From Streptomyces sp. D2-8 (GTDB lineage: Bacteria; Actinomycetota; Actinomycetes; Streptomycetales; Streptomycetaceae): a DNA stretch of 64,000 nucleotides. Positions 1 to 7,343 of this stretch are shown piece by piece; positions within the stretch are counted from its first letter, which is position 1, and every line of letters begins with the position of its first letter. Below the pieces are notes generated by a model, which saw only the letters and a program-made list of their open reading frames with translations, did no database searches and was not told where the DNA came from. A program made the position numbers and the translations under genes. Where the stretch lies: assembly GCF_023184515.1 (NCBI RefSeq), contig NZ_JAAHBP010000013.1:216140-280139 (forward strand), written 5' to 3'.

Positions 1-612
1 CAGCCCATGCCGCGCCTGTACATCTCCCCGACGGAGGCACCCAACGCCTTCGCCACGGGCCGCAACCCACGCAACGCCGCAGTGTGCTGCACCGACGGCA
101 TCCTTCGGCTGCTGGACGAGCGCGAGCTGCGCGGCGTCATCGGCCACGAACTCAGCCACGTCTACAACCGCGACATCCTCATCTCGTCGGTCGCCGGCGC
201 CCTCGCCTCCGTCATCATGTTCCTGGTCAACTTCGCCTGGCTGATCCCCATCGGACGGTCGGACGACGACGACGGCCCCGGTCTGCTCGGCATGCTGCTG
301 ATCATGATCCTGGGCCCGCTCGCCGCCTCGGTCATCCAACTGGCCATCAGCCGATCCCGGGAGTACCAGGCGGACGCCTCCGGTGCCCAGCTCACCGGCG
401 ACCCGCTCGCCCTGGCCAGCGCCCTGCGCAAGCTCGAACTCGGCACGAAGCAGCTCCCGCTGCCGCCCGAGCCGCGCATCGAGACCGCCAGCCACATGAT
501 GATCGCGAACCCGTTCCGGCCCGGCCAGGGCCTCTCGAAGATGTTCTCCACACACCCGCCGATGGCGGAACGCATTGCCCGGCTCGAGAAGATGGCAGGT
601 GGGAACCAGTGA
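1..612 (+). CDS. htpX: HtpX-family M48 membrane metalloprotease, 5' end cut off
   Basis: Zinc-dependent membrane endopeptidase of the HtpX/M48 family, which degrades misfolded membrane proteins. The frame is open from base 1, so the window starts inside the gene and only about 203 C-terminal residues are present; the usual length is about 290. The zinc motif HELSH is seen in GVIGHELSHVYNRD, followed by two hydrophobic stretches and the distal region SREYQADASGA that carries the third zinc ligand. The conserved end STHPPMAERIARLE is intact. The stop overlaps the GTG of the next gene, so the two are probably co-translated. Confidence 0.93.
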   Translation, partial: QPMPRLYISPTEAPNAFATGRNPRNAAVCCTDGILRLLDERELRGVIGHELSHVYNRDILISSVAGALASVIMFLVNFAWLIPIGRSDDDDGPGLLGMLLIMILGPLAASVIQLAISRSREYQADASGAQLTGDPLALASALRKLELGTKQLPLPPEPRIETASHMMIANPFRPGQGLSKMFSTHPPMAERIARLEKMAGGNQ

Positions 613-1001
613 GGACCATTCTCAACGTCATATGGCTCGTCCTGAGCGGCTTCTGGCTGTTCCTCGCCTACATGCTCGCGGGCCTGCTCCTCTGCATCAC
701 GATCATCGGCATCCCGTTCGGCGTCGCGGCCTTCCGTATCGGCGTCTACGCCCTGTGGCCCTTCGGGTACACGACGATCGAGCGCCATGACGCGGGCGCG
801 CCGTCCTGTGTGGGCAACGTGCTGTGGCTGGTGCTCGCGGGCTGGTGGCTCGCCCTCGGCCATATCGCCACCGGCATCGCTCTGTGCGTCACGATCATCG
901 GCATCCCGCTGGGCATCGCCAACTTCAAGCTCATCCCGGTCTCGTTGCTCCCGCTCGGCCGTGACATCGTGCGGACGGACGAGCCGTTCGCGGTGCGCTG
1001 A
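609..1001 (+). CDS. YccF-family small inner membrane protein
   Basis: A 130-residue membrane protein of the YccF domain family, whose biochemical function is unknown. Two tandem copies of the family signature are visible: CITIIGIPFGVAAFRIG near residue 25 and CVTIIGIPLGIANFKLI near residue 100. Each sits in a hydrophobic hairpin, giving about four membrane segments. The GTG at 609 is chosen because it overlaps the TGA of the protease gene and both YccF repeats follow in frame. Coupling to htpX hints at a membrane quality-control role, but that is inference. Confidence 0.88.
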   Translation: MRTILNVIWLVLSGFWLFLAYMLAGLLLCITIIGIPFGVAAFRIGVYALWPFGYTTIERHDAGAPSCVGNVLWLVLAGWWLALGHIATGIALCVTIIGIPLGIANFKLIPVSLLPLGRDIVRTDEPFAVR

Positions 1002-1025
1002 CGGAGGGGCCGGCTCCTCCGTTTT
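1002..1025 (+). terminator. Intrinsic terminator after htpX-yccF
   Basis: A 6-bp stem CGGAGG/CCTCCG (1002-1007 with 1016-1021) with an 8-base loop is followed directly by TTTT. It starts on the base after the stop codon, so it would end the two-gene transcript. Confidence 0.6.
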
Positions 1026-1048
1026 CCACAGGCCAGGGGTTGTCCACA
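1022..1048 (+). other. Two DnaA-box-like nonamers
   Basis: TTTTCCACA at 1022-1030 and TTGTCCACA at 1040-1048 lie in the same orientation 18 bp apart. TTGTCCACA is, as I recall, the preferred DnaA box of Streptomyces; the first copy differs at one base. The first copy also forms the U-run of the preceding terminator. They are too few and too far from dnaA/dnaN for a replication origin, but could be a regulatory or titration site. Confidence 0.45.
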
Positions 1049-1190
1049 GGCCCGCCCTGCTGTCAGTGGCGGCCCGCATGATGAACCCATGACCGCGATC
1101 GAGCAGTTGCCGACCCGAGTGATGACCGAGACCCACAACACCCGCGTGAGGGCCGTTCCTTCGCGCCCCGAGCCCAGGGGCCCCGAAAGA

Positions 1191-1220
1191 CCCGGGCCGA
1201 GAGGCTCCTGAAGGCCCGGG
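1191..1220 (-). terminator. Hairpin downstream of the permease gene
   Basis: A perfect 8-bp inverted repeat CCCGGGCC/GGCCCGGG (1191-1198 with 1213-1220) with a 14-base loop lies 21 bases past the permease stop on the minus strand. There is no clear U-tract, so it may act as a terminator or as a 3' stabiliser. Confidence 0.45.
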
Positions 1221-1241
1221 CTGTAGCGGAGGTCCGCCGCC

Positions 1242-2498
1242 CTACCCCCTCCCTGCCCCGGCCTTCCTCCACCGCCGCACCGCGTACGCAACCACCCCCA
1301 CCACCAGCACCCCCGCGCCCACGGCCACCGACACCCCGGGCAGCGAGAACGCCAGCACCACGCACCCGGCCAGCCCCACCACCGGCACCACCCGCGCCGC
1401 CGGCGCCGAAGACAGCGTCCAGGCCGAGGCGTTGGCCACGGCGTAATACGCCAGCACACCGAAGGAGGAGAACCCGATAGCGCCCCGGACGTCCACCGTG
1501 GCGGCCAGGACCACGACCACCGCACCCACGGCCAGCTCCGCCCGGTGCGGCACCTGGAACCGCGGATGCACGGCGGCCAGCGCCCCCGGCAGATGCCGGT
1601 CCCGGGCCATGGCCAGCGTCGTCCGCGACACCCCCAGGATCAGCGCGAGCAGCGAGCCCATCGCGGCCACGGCCGCACCGATCCGCACGACCGGCACGAG
1701 CCAGGGCGCCCCGGCCGCCCGCACCGCGTCGGCCAGCGGCGCCGTGGCGTCCCCGAGACCGCCCGGCCCGAGGACCGAAAGGACAGCCACCGCCACACCG
1801 GCGTACACCACCAGCGTGATGCCCAGCGCCAGCGGGATCGCCCGCGGAATGGTGCGCGCCGGATCCCGCACCTCCTCGCCGAGGGTCGCGATCCGGGCGT
1901 ACCCGGCGAAGGCGAAGAACAGCAGACCGGACGCCTGCAGCACCCCGTCCGCCCCGCCCGAGGCCCCGATGTCCAGCCGCCCGGCATCGGCCTCACCGGA
2001 CGCAAGGCACACAACCACCACGAAAGCGAGGACAGCCAGGACCAGAGCCACGATGACCCGCGTCAGCCACGCGGACTTCTGAACACCGCCGTAGTTCACC
2101 GCGGTCAGCGCCACCACGGCCGCGACCGCCACCGCGTGCGCCTGCTCCGGCCAGACGTACGTGCCCACGGTGAGCGCCATCGCCGCACAAGAGGCCGTCT
2201 TCCCAACCACGAACGACCAGCCCGCGAGATACCCCCAGAACTCCCCGAGCCGCTCCCGCCCGTACACATACGTGCCGCCCGAGGCCGGATACAGGGCGGC
2301 GAGGCGGGCCGACGACATGGCGTTGCAGTACGCGACCACAGCGGCGACGGCGAGCCCGAGGAGCAGTCCGGATCCGGCCGCGTGCGCGGCCGGCCCGAGG
2401 GCGGCGAAGATCCCGGCTCCCACCATCGAGCCGAGTCCGATGACGACGGCGTCACCCAGGCCGAGGGTGCGGCGCAGTCCGGGAGCGGGGGCTGTCAT
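1242..2498 (-). CDS. APC-family amino acid permease
   Basis: A secondary transporter of the amino acid-polyamine-organocation family, 418 residues with about 12 hydrophobic segments. The first helix carries the family glycine motif (GLGSMVGAGIFAALG, about residues 24-38) and is followed by a proline/glycine-rich helix with YPASGGTYVYG. Substrate cannot be told from sequence; homologues carry neutral or basic amino acids. The start is ATG at 2498 (MTAPAPGL). A longer open frame to 2558 adds 20 residues with no membrane or RBS support. The gene stands alone with its own downstream hairpin. Confidence 0.9.
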   Translation of the reverse strand: MTAPAPGLRRTLGLGDAVVIGLGSMVGAGIFAALGPAAHAAGSGLLLGLAVAAVVAYCNAMSSARLAALYPASGGTYVYGRERLGEFWGYLAGWSFVVGKTASCAAMALTVGTYVWPEQAHAVAVAAVVALTAVNYGGVQKSAWLTRVIVALVLAVLAFVVVVCLASGEADAGRLDIGASGGADGVLQASGLLFFAFAGYARIATLGEEVRDPARTIPRAIPLALGITLVVYAGVAVAVLSVLGPGGLGDATAPLADAVRAAGAPWLVPVVRIGAAVAAMGSLLALILGVSRTTLAMARDRHLPGALAAVHPRFQVPHRAELAVGAVVVVLAATVDVRGAIGFSSFGVLAYYAVANASAWTLSSAPAARVVPVVGLAGCVVLAFSLPGVSVAVGAGVLVVGVVAYAVRRWRKAGAGRG

Positions 2499-2692
2499 GC
2501 CTCGCACCCTACTGATCAGTGCAACCAGCGGGTGCGGCCAGGACGTCCTCCCCACCAAGACGGCGTGAACGTGCGCGGCAAGGAGGCCGCGCGCCGGACG
2601 CCCGACGTACGACGCACGGGCCCGGTCTGGCCGAAAGCAAGATCACATGGCCGGGACAGTGCGGGCACAATGTGAAAGGGCAGGTTCACGGC

Positions 2693-2959
2693 ATGACCAT
2701 CATCAGCTGGATCATCCTGGGACTGTTGGCCGGAGCCATCGCGAAGTTCCTGCTGCCGGGGCGTGACCCGGGCGGCCTCATCGGCACGACCCTGATCGGC
2801 ATCGCGGGCGCGTTCATCGGCGGCTGGATATCGGCCCGCTGGATGGACCACCCGATCACCAAGGGCTTCTACGACGGTGCGACCTGGGCAGCGGCGATCG
2901 GTGGATCGCTCGTGCTGCTGATCGCCTACCGCCTCCTGTTCGGCAACTCGCGCGACTGA
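2693..2959 (+). CDS. GlsB/YeaQ/YmgE-family stress-response membrane protein
   Basis: An 88-residue protein of the transglycosylase-associated (GlsB/YeaQ/YmgE) family, small membrane proteins linked to general stress. Three hydrophobic segments are visible: IISWIILGLLAGAIAKFLLP, LIGTTLIGIAGAFIGGWI and AAAIGGSLVLLIAYRLLF. The first is followed by the typical PGRDPGG turn. The ATG at 2693 is chosen because the first helix begins right after it and the open frame upstream (to 2519) has no membrane character. It is monocistronic and shares a bidirectional terminator with the convergent yajQ gene. Confidence 0.9.
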   Translation: MTIISWIILGLLAGAIAKFLLPGRDPGGLIGTTLIGIAGAFIGGWISARWMDHPITKGFYDGATWAAAIGGSLVLLIAYRLLFGNSRD

Positions 2960-2990
2960 CCGCGCCCCAGCGATGACAGCCGGCAGACGC

Positions 2991-3021
2991 GAAGGGTGGG
3001 CACCCGTGGTGCCCACCCTTC
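2991..3021. terminator. Bidirectional terminator, glsB-like / yajQ
   Basis: A perfect 14-bp inverted repeat, GAAGGGTGGGCACC at 2991-3004 and its complement at 3008-3021, with a 3-base loop. It lies between two convergent genes and reads as a terminator on either strand. Confidence 0.8.
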
Positions 3022-3058
3022 CTCGTATCCGTGCGGGCGGGAGCCCGGGGGACCGGAC

Positions 3059-3547
3059 CTACCGGTAGTTCACGAACTGCATCGCGAAGTCGAAGTCCTT
3101 GCCCTTCAGCAGGGTGATGACGGCCTGCAGATCGTCACGGCTCTTGGAGCTGACCCGCAGCTCCTCGCCCTGCACCTGCGCCTTCACGCCCTTGGGGCCC
3201 TCGTCGCGGATGGTCTTCGCCACCTTCTTGGCGTTCTCCTGGGAGATGCCCTCCTTGATCGACGAGAAGATCTTGTACTCCTTGCCGGAGAGCTGGGGCT
3301 CGCCCGCGTCCAGAGCCTTCAGCGAGATGCCCCGCTTGATCAGCTTGGACTGGAAGACGTCGAGGATGGCCTTCACCCGGTCCTCGGAGTTCGCTTCCAT
3401 GAGGATCTGCTCACCGGACCACGAGATCGAGGCACCCACGCCCTTGAAGTCGTAGCGCTGCGAGATCTCCTTGGCGGCCTGGTTGAGTGCGTTGTCGACC
3501 TCCTGCCGCTCGACCTTCGAGACGATGTCGAAACTGGAGTCGGCCAT
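3059..3547 (-). CDS. yajQ: YajQ-family cyclic di-GMP / nucleotide-binding protein
   Basis: A 162-residue cytosolic protein of the YajQ (UPF0234) family, two ferredoxin-like folds that bind nucleotides; some members bind cyclic di-GMP. The hallmark N-terminus SSFDIVSKVERQEVDNALNQ is followed by EISQRYDFKG, and the C-terminus ends with the conserved KGKDFDFAMQFVNYR. The length is normal. Whether this copy binds c-di-GMP cannot be judged from sequence. It is transcribed away from tRNA-Tyr and ends at the shared terminator at 2991-3021. Confidence 0.95.
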   Translation of the reverse strand: MADSSFDIVSKVERQEVDNALNQAAKEISQRYDFKGVGASISWSGEQILMEANSEDRVKAILDVFQSKLIKRGISLKALDAGEPQLSGKEYKIFSSIKEGISQENAKKVAKTIRDEGPKGVKAQVQGEELRVSSKSRDDLQAVITLLKGKDFDFAMQFVNYR

Positions 3548-3767
3548 GTCCTGTGGCTCCTTGTATCGGGGTGCGTATCGTGCGTACCGGCGTATGCGGG
3601 CGGTCGCAGGGCCCGTTCAGGTCCCGGGCCGCATCCGGACAAGCCTAGCCACCCCCGGCCCGCCGAGCGCCGATCAATCGGGTGGCGAAGCACCCCTCCC
3701 CATCGGGTATTGTTTACGTCGTTGCCACGGAGCGCCGCGGAAGAGCGGCTCGACGGGCAGCAACCCC

Positions 3768-3849
3768 GGCGGTGTGCCCGAGCGGCCAAAGGGAGCAGAC
3801 TGTAAATCTGCCGGCTCAGCCTTCCCAGGTTCGAATCCTGGCGCCGCCA
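3768..3849 (+). tRNA. tRNA-Tyr (GTA)
   Basis: An 82-base class II tRNA. Acceptor GGCGGTG pairs with CGCCGCC (3842-3848), discriminator A. The anticodon arm GCAGA-CTGTAAA-TCTGC gives anticodon GTA. The long variable arm (about 3811-3824) and the T-arm GGTTCGAATCC are present. The CCA end is not encoded. Confidence 0.96.
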
Positions 3850-3860
3850 CACTGGGGAAG

Positions 3861-3900
3861 ACCCCCTCTCAACTGCGGAAACGCAGTTGAGAGGGGGTTT
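3861..3900 (+). terminator. Strong intrinsic terminator after tRNA-Tyr
   Basis: A perfect 16-bp stem (3862-3877 with 3882-3897) closes on the tetraloop GAAA and runs into TTTCTCGTTTCTC. This is one of the clearest factor-independent terminators in the window. Confidence 0.9.
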
Positions 3901-4371
3901 CTCGTTTCTCGAACCCTGCTGGACCCTGCGGCAGGCGGAGTGAGGTGTCTCACTCACCGACGCGGCCTCCGACGTACGCCAGCGCACCAGCCGGCCGGAG
4001 GCCCCCGCTATGGCCGGGGTGCAGGCGGGGTCGCGTCGCCTCAGTGCATGCCGGGGCACCTCATCGGCCGGCAACCCTGAGCGACCTGGAATCCCCACGG
4101 GAGGAGAAGTAGATCTTCCGAACCTCCCGTGAAATACGTCGTTCCCCCGAACGCACGGCTGGGCGCAACAGCGGACGTGGATATCGCTACGGTGTTCAGT
4201 GCGATGCACGGATCGCAGAACGCAGAACGCAGAACGCGGAACGCAGAACGCGGAGAAAAGAAGAGGGAGAAGGTGACCGGGATGCGCAGGCCGCGCTCGC
4301 CCTGGGAGCCACTCTTTCGCCTGGGTCGGGCCGCCCGTGCCGATGCCGCCGCCGTATGAGGAGGCGCACTC
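3901..4371. other. Non-coding gap before the CAP gene
   Basis: No convincing gene is visible. Features seen are an inverted repeat CACGGGAGG/CCTCCCGTG at 4095-4103 and 4124-4132, a short stretch GGCCGGCAACCC near 4066-4077 that recalls S-adenosylmethionine riboswitch cores without the rest of the fold, and the 7-bp tandem repeat at 4214-4255. A 76-codon open frame at 4129-4359 has no family match that I recognise. It ends in the same frame as the CAP gene, one stop codon upstream of it. Confidence 0.4.
4214..4255. repeat. Six tandem 7-bp units (CGCAGAA)
   Basis: Units begin at 4214, 4221, 4228, 4235, 4242 and 4249. Four read CGCAGAA, one CGCGGAA and one CGCGGAG. The array is A-rich against a GC-rich background and is followed by another purine-rich run to about 4271. 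Confidence 0.85.
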
Positions 4372-4827
4372 GTGGCCCCTGGGGCTCCCTGGCCGGTCCA
4401 ACCCCGGGACAGCGGCACCCACACCCGCCCGGGCCAGGTCCACGACGATGTGGCGGCCGAGGCCGTCGACGCCGTCAACCGGCAGCGCGCCCGGGCCGAT
4501 TGCAAGCCCGTGCGGCTGAAGGCCTCCCTCAACCGTGCCGCCCAGAGGCACGGCGCCGACATGGCCCGCGGGCAGCGCCTCACCCACACCGGCACCGACG
4601 GCAGCAGCCCGGCCGCCCGGATGCGGGACGGCGGCTACCACCCCGGTCACATCGCCGAGAACATCGCCGCCGGCCCCGGCACGCCCGAGTCCGCCGTCCG
4701 TACCTGGATCGACAGCCCCGAGCACCGGGCCATCATCCTGACCTGCCGTTACATCCACGCGGGGGTCGGCGTCGCGAAGGGCGACGGAGGACCTTGGTGG
4801 ACGCTGGACCTGGCCACGGGCTACTGA
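4372..4827 (+). CDS. CAP (SCP/PR-1-like) domain protein
   Basis: A 151-residue protein of the CAP superfamily, which is usually secreted; bacterial members are implicated in sporulation, cell-wall and lipid-related functions. Visible family features are ALNRAAQRHGADMARG with its helix-borne His, GENIAAG-like HIAENIAAGPGTPESAV, WIDSPEHRAIIL with the second His, and the C-terminal GVGVAKGDGGPWWTLDLA. The GTG at 4372 is supported by GAGGAGG about 8 bases upstream. No signal peptide or membrane segment precedes the domain, which is odd for this family. Confidence 0.85.
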   Translation: MAPGAPWPVQPRDSGTHTRPGQVHDDVAAEAVDAVNRQRARADCKPVRLKASLNRAAQRHGADMARGQRLTHTGTDGSSPAARMRDGGYHPGHIAENIAAGPGTPESAVRTWIDSPEHRAIILTCRYIHAGVGVAKGDGGPWWTLDLATGY

Positions 4828-4870
4828 GCCGGTGCTGCCCCTTTTCCTCGGCACACCGCGTGCCGCTGCC

Positions 4871-4904
4871 GTCGATTCATTCCGCAAAGAAGTCGATCCA
4901 TTCC
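4871..4904. repeat. Two imperfect direct repeats upstream of rox
   Basis: GTCGATTCATTCC at 4871-4883 and GTCGATCCATTCC at 4892-4904 match at 12 of 13 bases and are offset by exactly 21 bp, two helical turns. That spacing suits a dimeric regulator, but no regulator is known for it. Confidence 0.5.
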
Positions 4905-4941
4905 CCAAGGAAGAGGGAGAGGCGGAAGCGGCAAAAGGAAA

Positions 4942-4966
4942 GGCAAGGAGTCACCCGCTCCTTGCC
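4942..4966 (+). terminator. Hairpin between the CAP gene and rox
   Basis: A 9-bp perfect stem GGCAAGGAG/CTCCTTGCC (4942-4950 with 4958-4966) with a 7-base loop. The following bases (ACTTTC) are only weakly U-rich. It may end the CAP transcript or belong to the rox promoter region. Confidence 0.5.
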
Positions 4967-4986
4967 ACTTTCAACATATAGCGCAT

Positions 4987-5010
4987 GGGGGGCCTTGCGG
5001 CAAGACCCCC
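4987..5010 (+). promoter_or_regulatory. Putative rifamycin-associated element (RAE) before rox
   Basis: A 24-base near-perfect palindrome consists of a G-run, the core CTTGCGGCAAG at 4994-5004 and a C-run. It closely matches the 19-bp rifamycin-associated element described upstream of rifamycin-inactivating genes in actinomycetes (consensus recalled from memory). An AT-rich, -10-like stretch (CATATA/TATAGC, 4975-4982) lies just 5' of it, so the element would sit near the transcription start. It is 57 bases from the rox start codon. Confidence 0.75.
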
Positions 5011-5067
5011 GTGGTGCCGCAGAATCTTCGTCCTGGAGCCAGAAACAGGCGAAAATTGGGGTCTGCC

Positions 5068-6498
5068 TTGATTGATGTGATCATTGCCGGCGGTGGCCCG
5101 ACCGGAATGATGCTGGCCGGCGAGTTGCGGCTGCACGGCGTGCAGGTGCTCGTGCTGGAGAAGGAGGCGGAGCCGACCCCGTATGTTCGCGCGCTCGGCC
5201 TCCACGTGCGCAGTATCGAGGTGCTCGACCAGCGCGGTCTGCTGGAGCGTTTCCTCGCGGAGGGCAGGACGCACCCGGTCGGCGGCTTCTTCGCCGGCAT
5301 CACCAAGTCGTCACCTGCACGGCTGGACACCGCACATGGGTACGTCCTCGGCATCCCGCAGCCCATCACCGACCGCCTGCTGACCGGGCACGCCGCCGAG
5401 CTCGGCACCGAGATCCGGCGCGGCTGCGAACTGGCCGGGCTGAGCCAGGACGGCGACGGCGTGACCGCCGAGCTGGCCGACGGCACGCGGCTGCGCTCCC
5501 GCTACCTTGTCGGGTGCGACGGCGGCCGCAGCACGGTGCGCAAGCTACTCGGCGTCGGTTTCCCCGGCGAGCCCTCCAGGGTCGAGACGCTGCTGGGCGA
5601 GATGGAGGTGGCCGCGCCGCCGGAGGAGTTGGCGGCCGTGATGGCCGAAGTCCGCAAGACCCACTTCCGGTTCGGCGCCATGCCGCTGGAACACGGGGTG
5701 CACCGCGTCATCGTGCCCGCCGGGGGAGTGGCCGAGGACCGCACGGTTCCGCCGACGTTCGAGGAGTTCAAGCAACAGCTGCGGGAGGTCGCCGGCACCG
5801 ACTTCGGCGTGCACGCGCCGCGCTGGCTCTCCCGCTTCGGCGACGCCACCCGGCAGGCCGAGCGCTACCGCGTCGACCGGGTCCTGCTGGCCGGCGACGC
5901 CGCGCACATCCACCCGCCGACCGGCGGTCAGGGACTCAATCTCGGCATCCAGGACGCGTTCAACCTCGGCTGGAAGCTGGCCGCCGAACTGCGCGGCTGG
6001 GCGCCGGAGGGGCTGCTGGACAGCTACCACACCGAACGCCACCCGGCAGCGGCAGCCGTGTTGGACAACACCCGTGCGCAGATGCAGCTGCTGGCTCCCG
6101 AGCCGGGGCCGCAGGCCGTGCGCCGGCTGTTGGCGGAGCTGATGGACTTCGAGGAGGTGAACCGGTACCTGATCGAGAAGATCACCGCGATCGCCGTCCG
6201 CTACGACTTCGGCGAGGGCCACGAACTGCTCGGACGGCGGCTGCGAGACGTGCAGTTGAAGCGGGGCCGCCTCTACGAGCAGATGCGCGGCGGCCGCGGA
6301 CTGCTGCTCGACCAGACCGGCGGTCGGCTGTCGGTGGCGGGCTGGTCGGACCGGGTCGACCACGTCGTCGACGTCAGCGAGGAACTCGACGTGCCCGCGG
6401 TGCTGCTGCGACCGGACGGCCACGTGGCCTGGACCGGCGAGGACCAGCAGGAACTGCTCGACCGGCTGCCGAGGTGGTTCGGAGCGGCAGCCGGCTGA
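5068..6498 (+). CDS. rox: Rox-like rifamycin monooxygenase (FAD-dependent)
   Basis: A class A flavin monooxygenase of 476 residues. Rox enzymes use FAD, NADPH and O2 to hydroxylate the rifamycin naphthyl core, which opens the macrocycle and inactivates the drug. Visible motifs are the Rossmann AGGGPTG (about residues 7-13), the DG motif GCDGGRSTVRKLLG (about 149-162) and the GD motif LAGDAAHIHPPTGGQGLNLG (about 273-292). The sequence agrees closely with the Streptomyces venezuelae Rox that I recall. The TTG at 5068 is chosen because it gives M-IDVIIAGGG, as in homologues; a longer frame to 5011 reads through the RAE region. Related aromatic hydroxylases are the main alternative. Confidence 0.85.
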   Translation: MIDVIIAGGGPTGMMLAGELRLHGVQVLVLEKEAEPTPYVRALGLHVRSIEVLDQRGLLERFLAEGRTHPVGGFFAGITKSSPARLDTAHGYVLGIPQPITDRLLTGHAAELGTEIRRGCELAGLSQDGDGVTAELADGTRLRSRYLVGCDGGRSTVRKLLGVGFPGEPSRVETLLGEMEVAAPPEELAAVMAEVRKTHFRFGAMPLEHGVHRVIVPAGGVAEDRTVPPTFEEFKQQLREVAGTDFGVHAPRWLSRFGDATRQAERYRVDRVLLAGDAAHIHPPTGGQGLNLGIQDAFNLGWKLAAELRGWAPEGLLDSYHTERHPAAAAVLDNTRAQMQLLAPEPGPQAVRRLLAELMDFEEVNRYLIEKITAIAVRYDFGEGHELLGRRLRDVQLKRGRLYEQMRGGRGLLLDQTGGRLSVAGWSDRVDHVVDVSEELDVPAVLLRPDGHVAWTGEDQQELLDRLPRWFGAAAG

Positions 6499-6586
6499 GA
6501 GGGCTGGATGCCCGGTGGGGGTGGGCTGGAGCGCGCCCTGCATGCCCCGACCCCGCCCGACCCGCTCTGGACTGACCGGCCCCGCC

Positions 6587-7017
6587 CTATTCGCCGGCGT
6601 GGGCGAGTTCGATGCCGTGGTCGTCCACGCCGGTGCCCGGGACCGTCAGCGGCGTCGCCCGGGGCGGGTAGCCGGTCGCGATGACCGTGTACGTGCCGGT
6701 GTCCAGGTCGGAGAAGGCGTACGCCCCGTCGAGGCCGGTCCGCGTCGTGGTGACCACGTTGCCTGCCGCGTCCACCAGCGTCACCCGCGCGTCGCCCAGC
6801 GGTGCGCCCCCGCCGCACACCGTGCCGCGCACCTGAGCGCCGGGGCGCAGTTCGAGTTCGACCCGGGTGGTCCCGGCCCCGCCGATCTCGACGGCCTGGG
6901 CCAGCGGCCGGTGCTTGGGGGAGTCGACCGCGAGGGGCACCGGCCCCGGCACCAGGTCGGTGACCGTGAACTCGCCCAGTACGTCCGTCCGTCCGGTGGC
7001 CTCCCCCGTGGCGCTCC
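6587..7017 (-). pseudogene. 3' relic of a carboxypeptidase-regulatory-like (Cna-B-type) domain gene
   Basis: On the minus strand this stretch encodes one and a half beta-sandwich repeats. They read TDVLGEFTVTDLVPGPV, then GDARVTLVDAAGNVV and GLDGAYAFSDLDTGTYTVIA, ending GVDDHGIELAHAGE before the stop. In Streptomyces such repeats form the C-terminus of some MFS transporters. No start, transporter part or preceding repeat exists in this orientation; the frame above 7017 is low-quality sequence. The missing repeat lies next door on the other strand (7018-7343), so the gene is dead and rearranged. Confidence 0.75.
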
Positions 7018-7343
7018 TCCCCGGGTGCGCCGATGCCCCCGGGCATCCGCGACGGCATCCAGGGCGTTGATCTCGTTCGGCGGGAAGCAGCTCGGGCGGT
7101 CGGTCTCCCGGGGTGACGGGACGTACGGCGTGGACGCTCCGAGCGCCGGACCGTACGTCCTGATCGCCGCGTCCGAGGGCTACCAGCCGCAGGCCTCCAC
7201 GATCGTCGTGGCCGGTGAGCCGGTGGCGTACGACGTCTGCTGAGCGGCACCGGCTGCCTCGCCGGTGTGGTGCGCTCCGCGGACGGCGGGACGCCCGTCG
7301 CCGAGGCCGTGGTCGTCGTGACGGACGTACGCGGGGAGGTGCC
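7018..7343 (+). pseudogene. Inverted and frameshifted fragment of the same gene
   Basis: On the plus strand this encodes the repeat that should precede the 6587-7017 fragment: ISFGGKQLGRSVSRGDGTYG, then SEGYQPQASTIVVAGEPVAYD. A one-base deletion near 7236 throws the frame into TGA at 7241. In the next frame it continues LLSGTGCLAGVVRSADGGTP and VVVVTDVRGEV up to about 7342. The end of this fragment joins, in protein terms, to the start of the minus-strand fragment, so about 0.33 kb has been inverted in place. TGGCGCTCC at 7009-7017 and its complement at 7344-7352 flank the inverted segment. Confidence 0.7.

Noticed and set aside
1022..1048. A replication origin
   Set aside because: Only two DnaA-like boxes are present; dnaA, dnaN and the many clustered boxes of a Streptomyces oriC are absent.
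1089..1211. A 40-codon frame starting MTAIEQLPTRV after the DnaA-like boxes
   Set aside because: It has some plausible residues but no family match, a weak ribosome site and a tail that runs into the permease terminator.
3768..3849. A tRNA-linked integrative element at tRNA-Tyr, and likewise at the Thr, Met and Trp tRNAs
   Set aside because: No integrase, excisionase or duplicated tRNA 3' end was seen nearby.
4040..4132. A SAM-type riboswitch before the CAP gene
   Set aside because: Only GGCCGGCAACCC matches. I could not build the required helices, and the gene downstream has no link to methionine.
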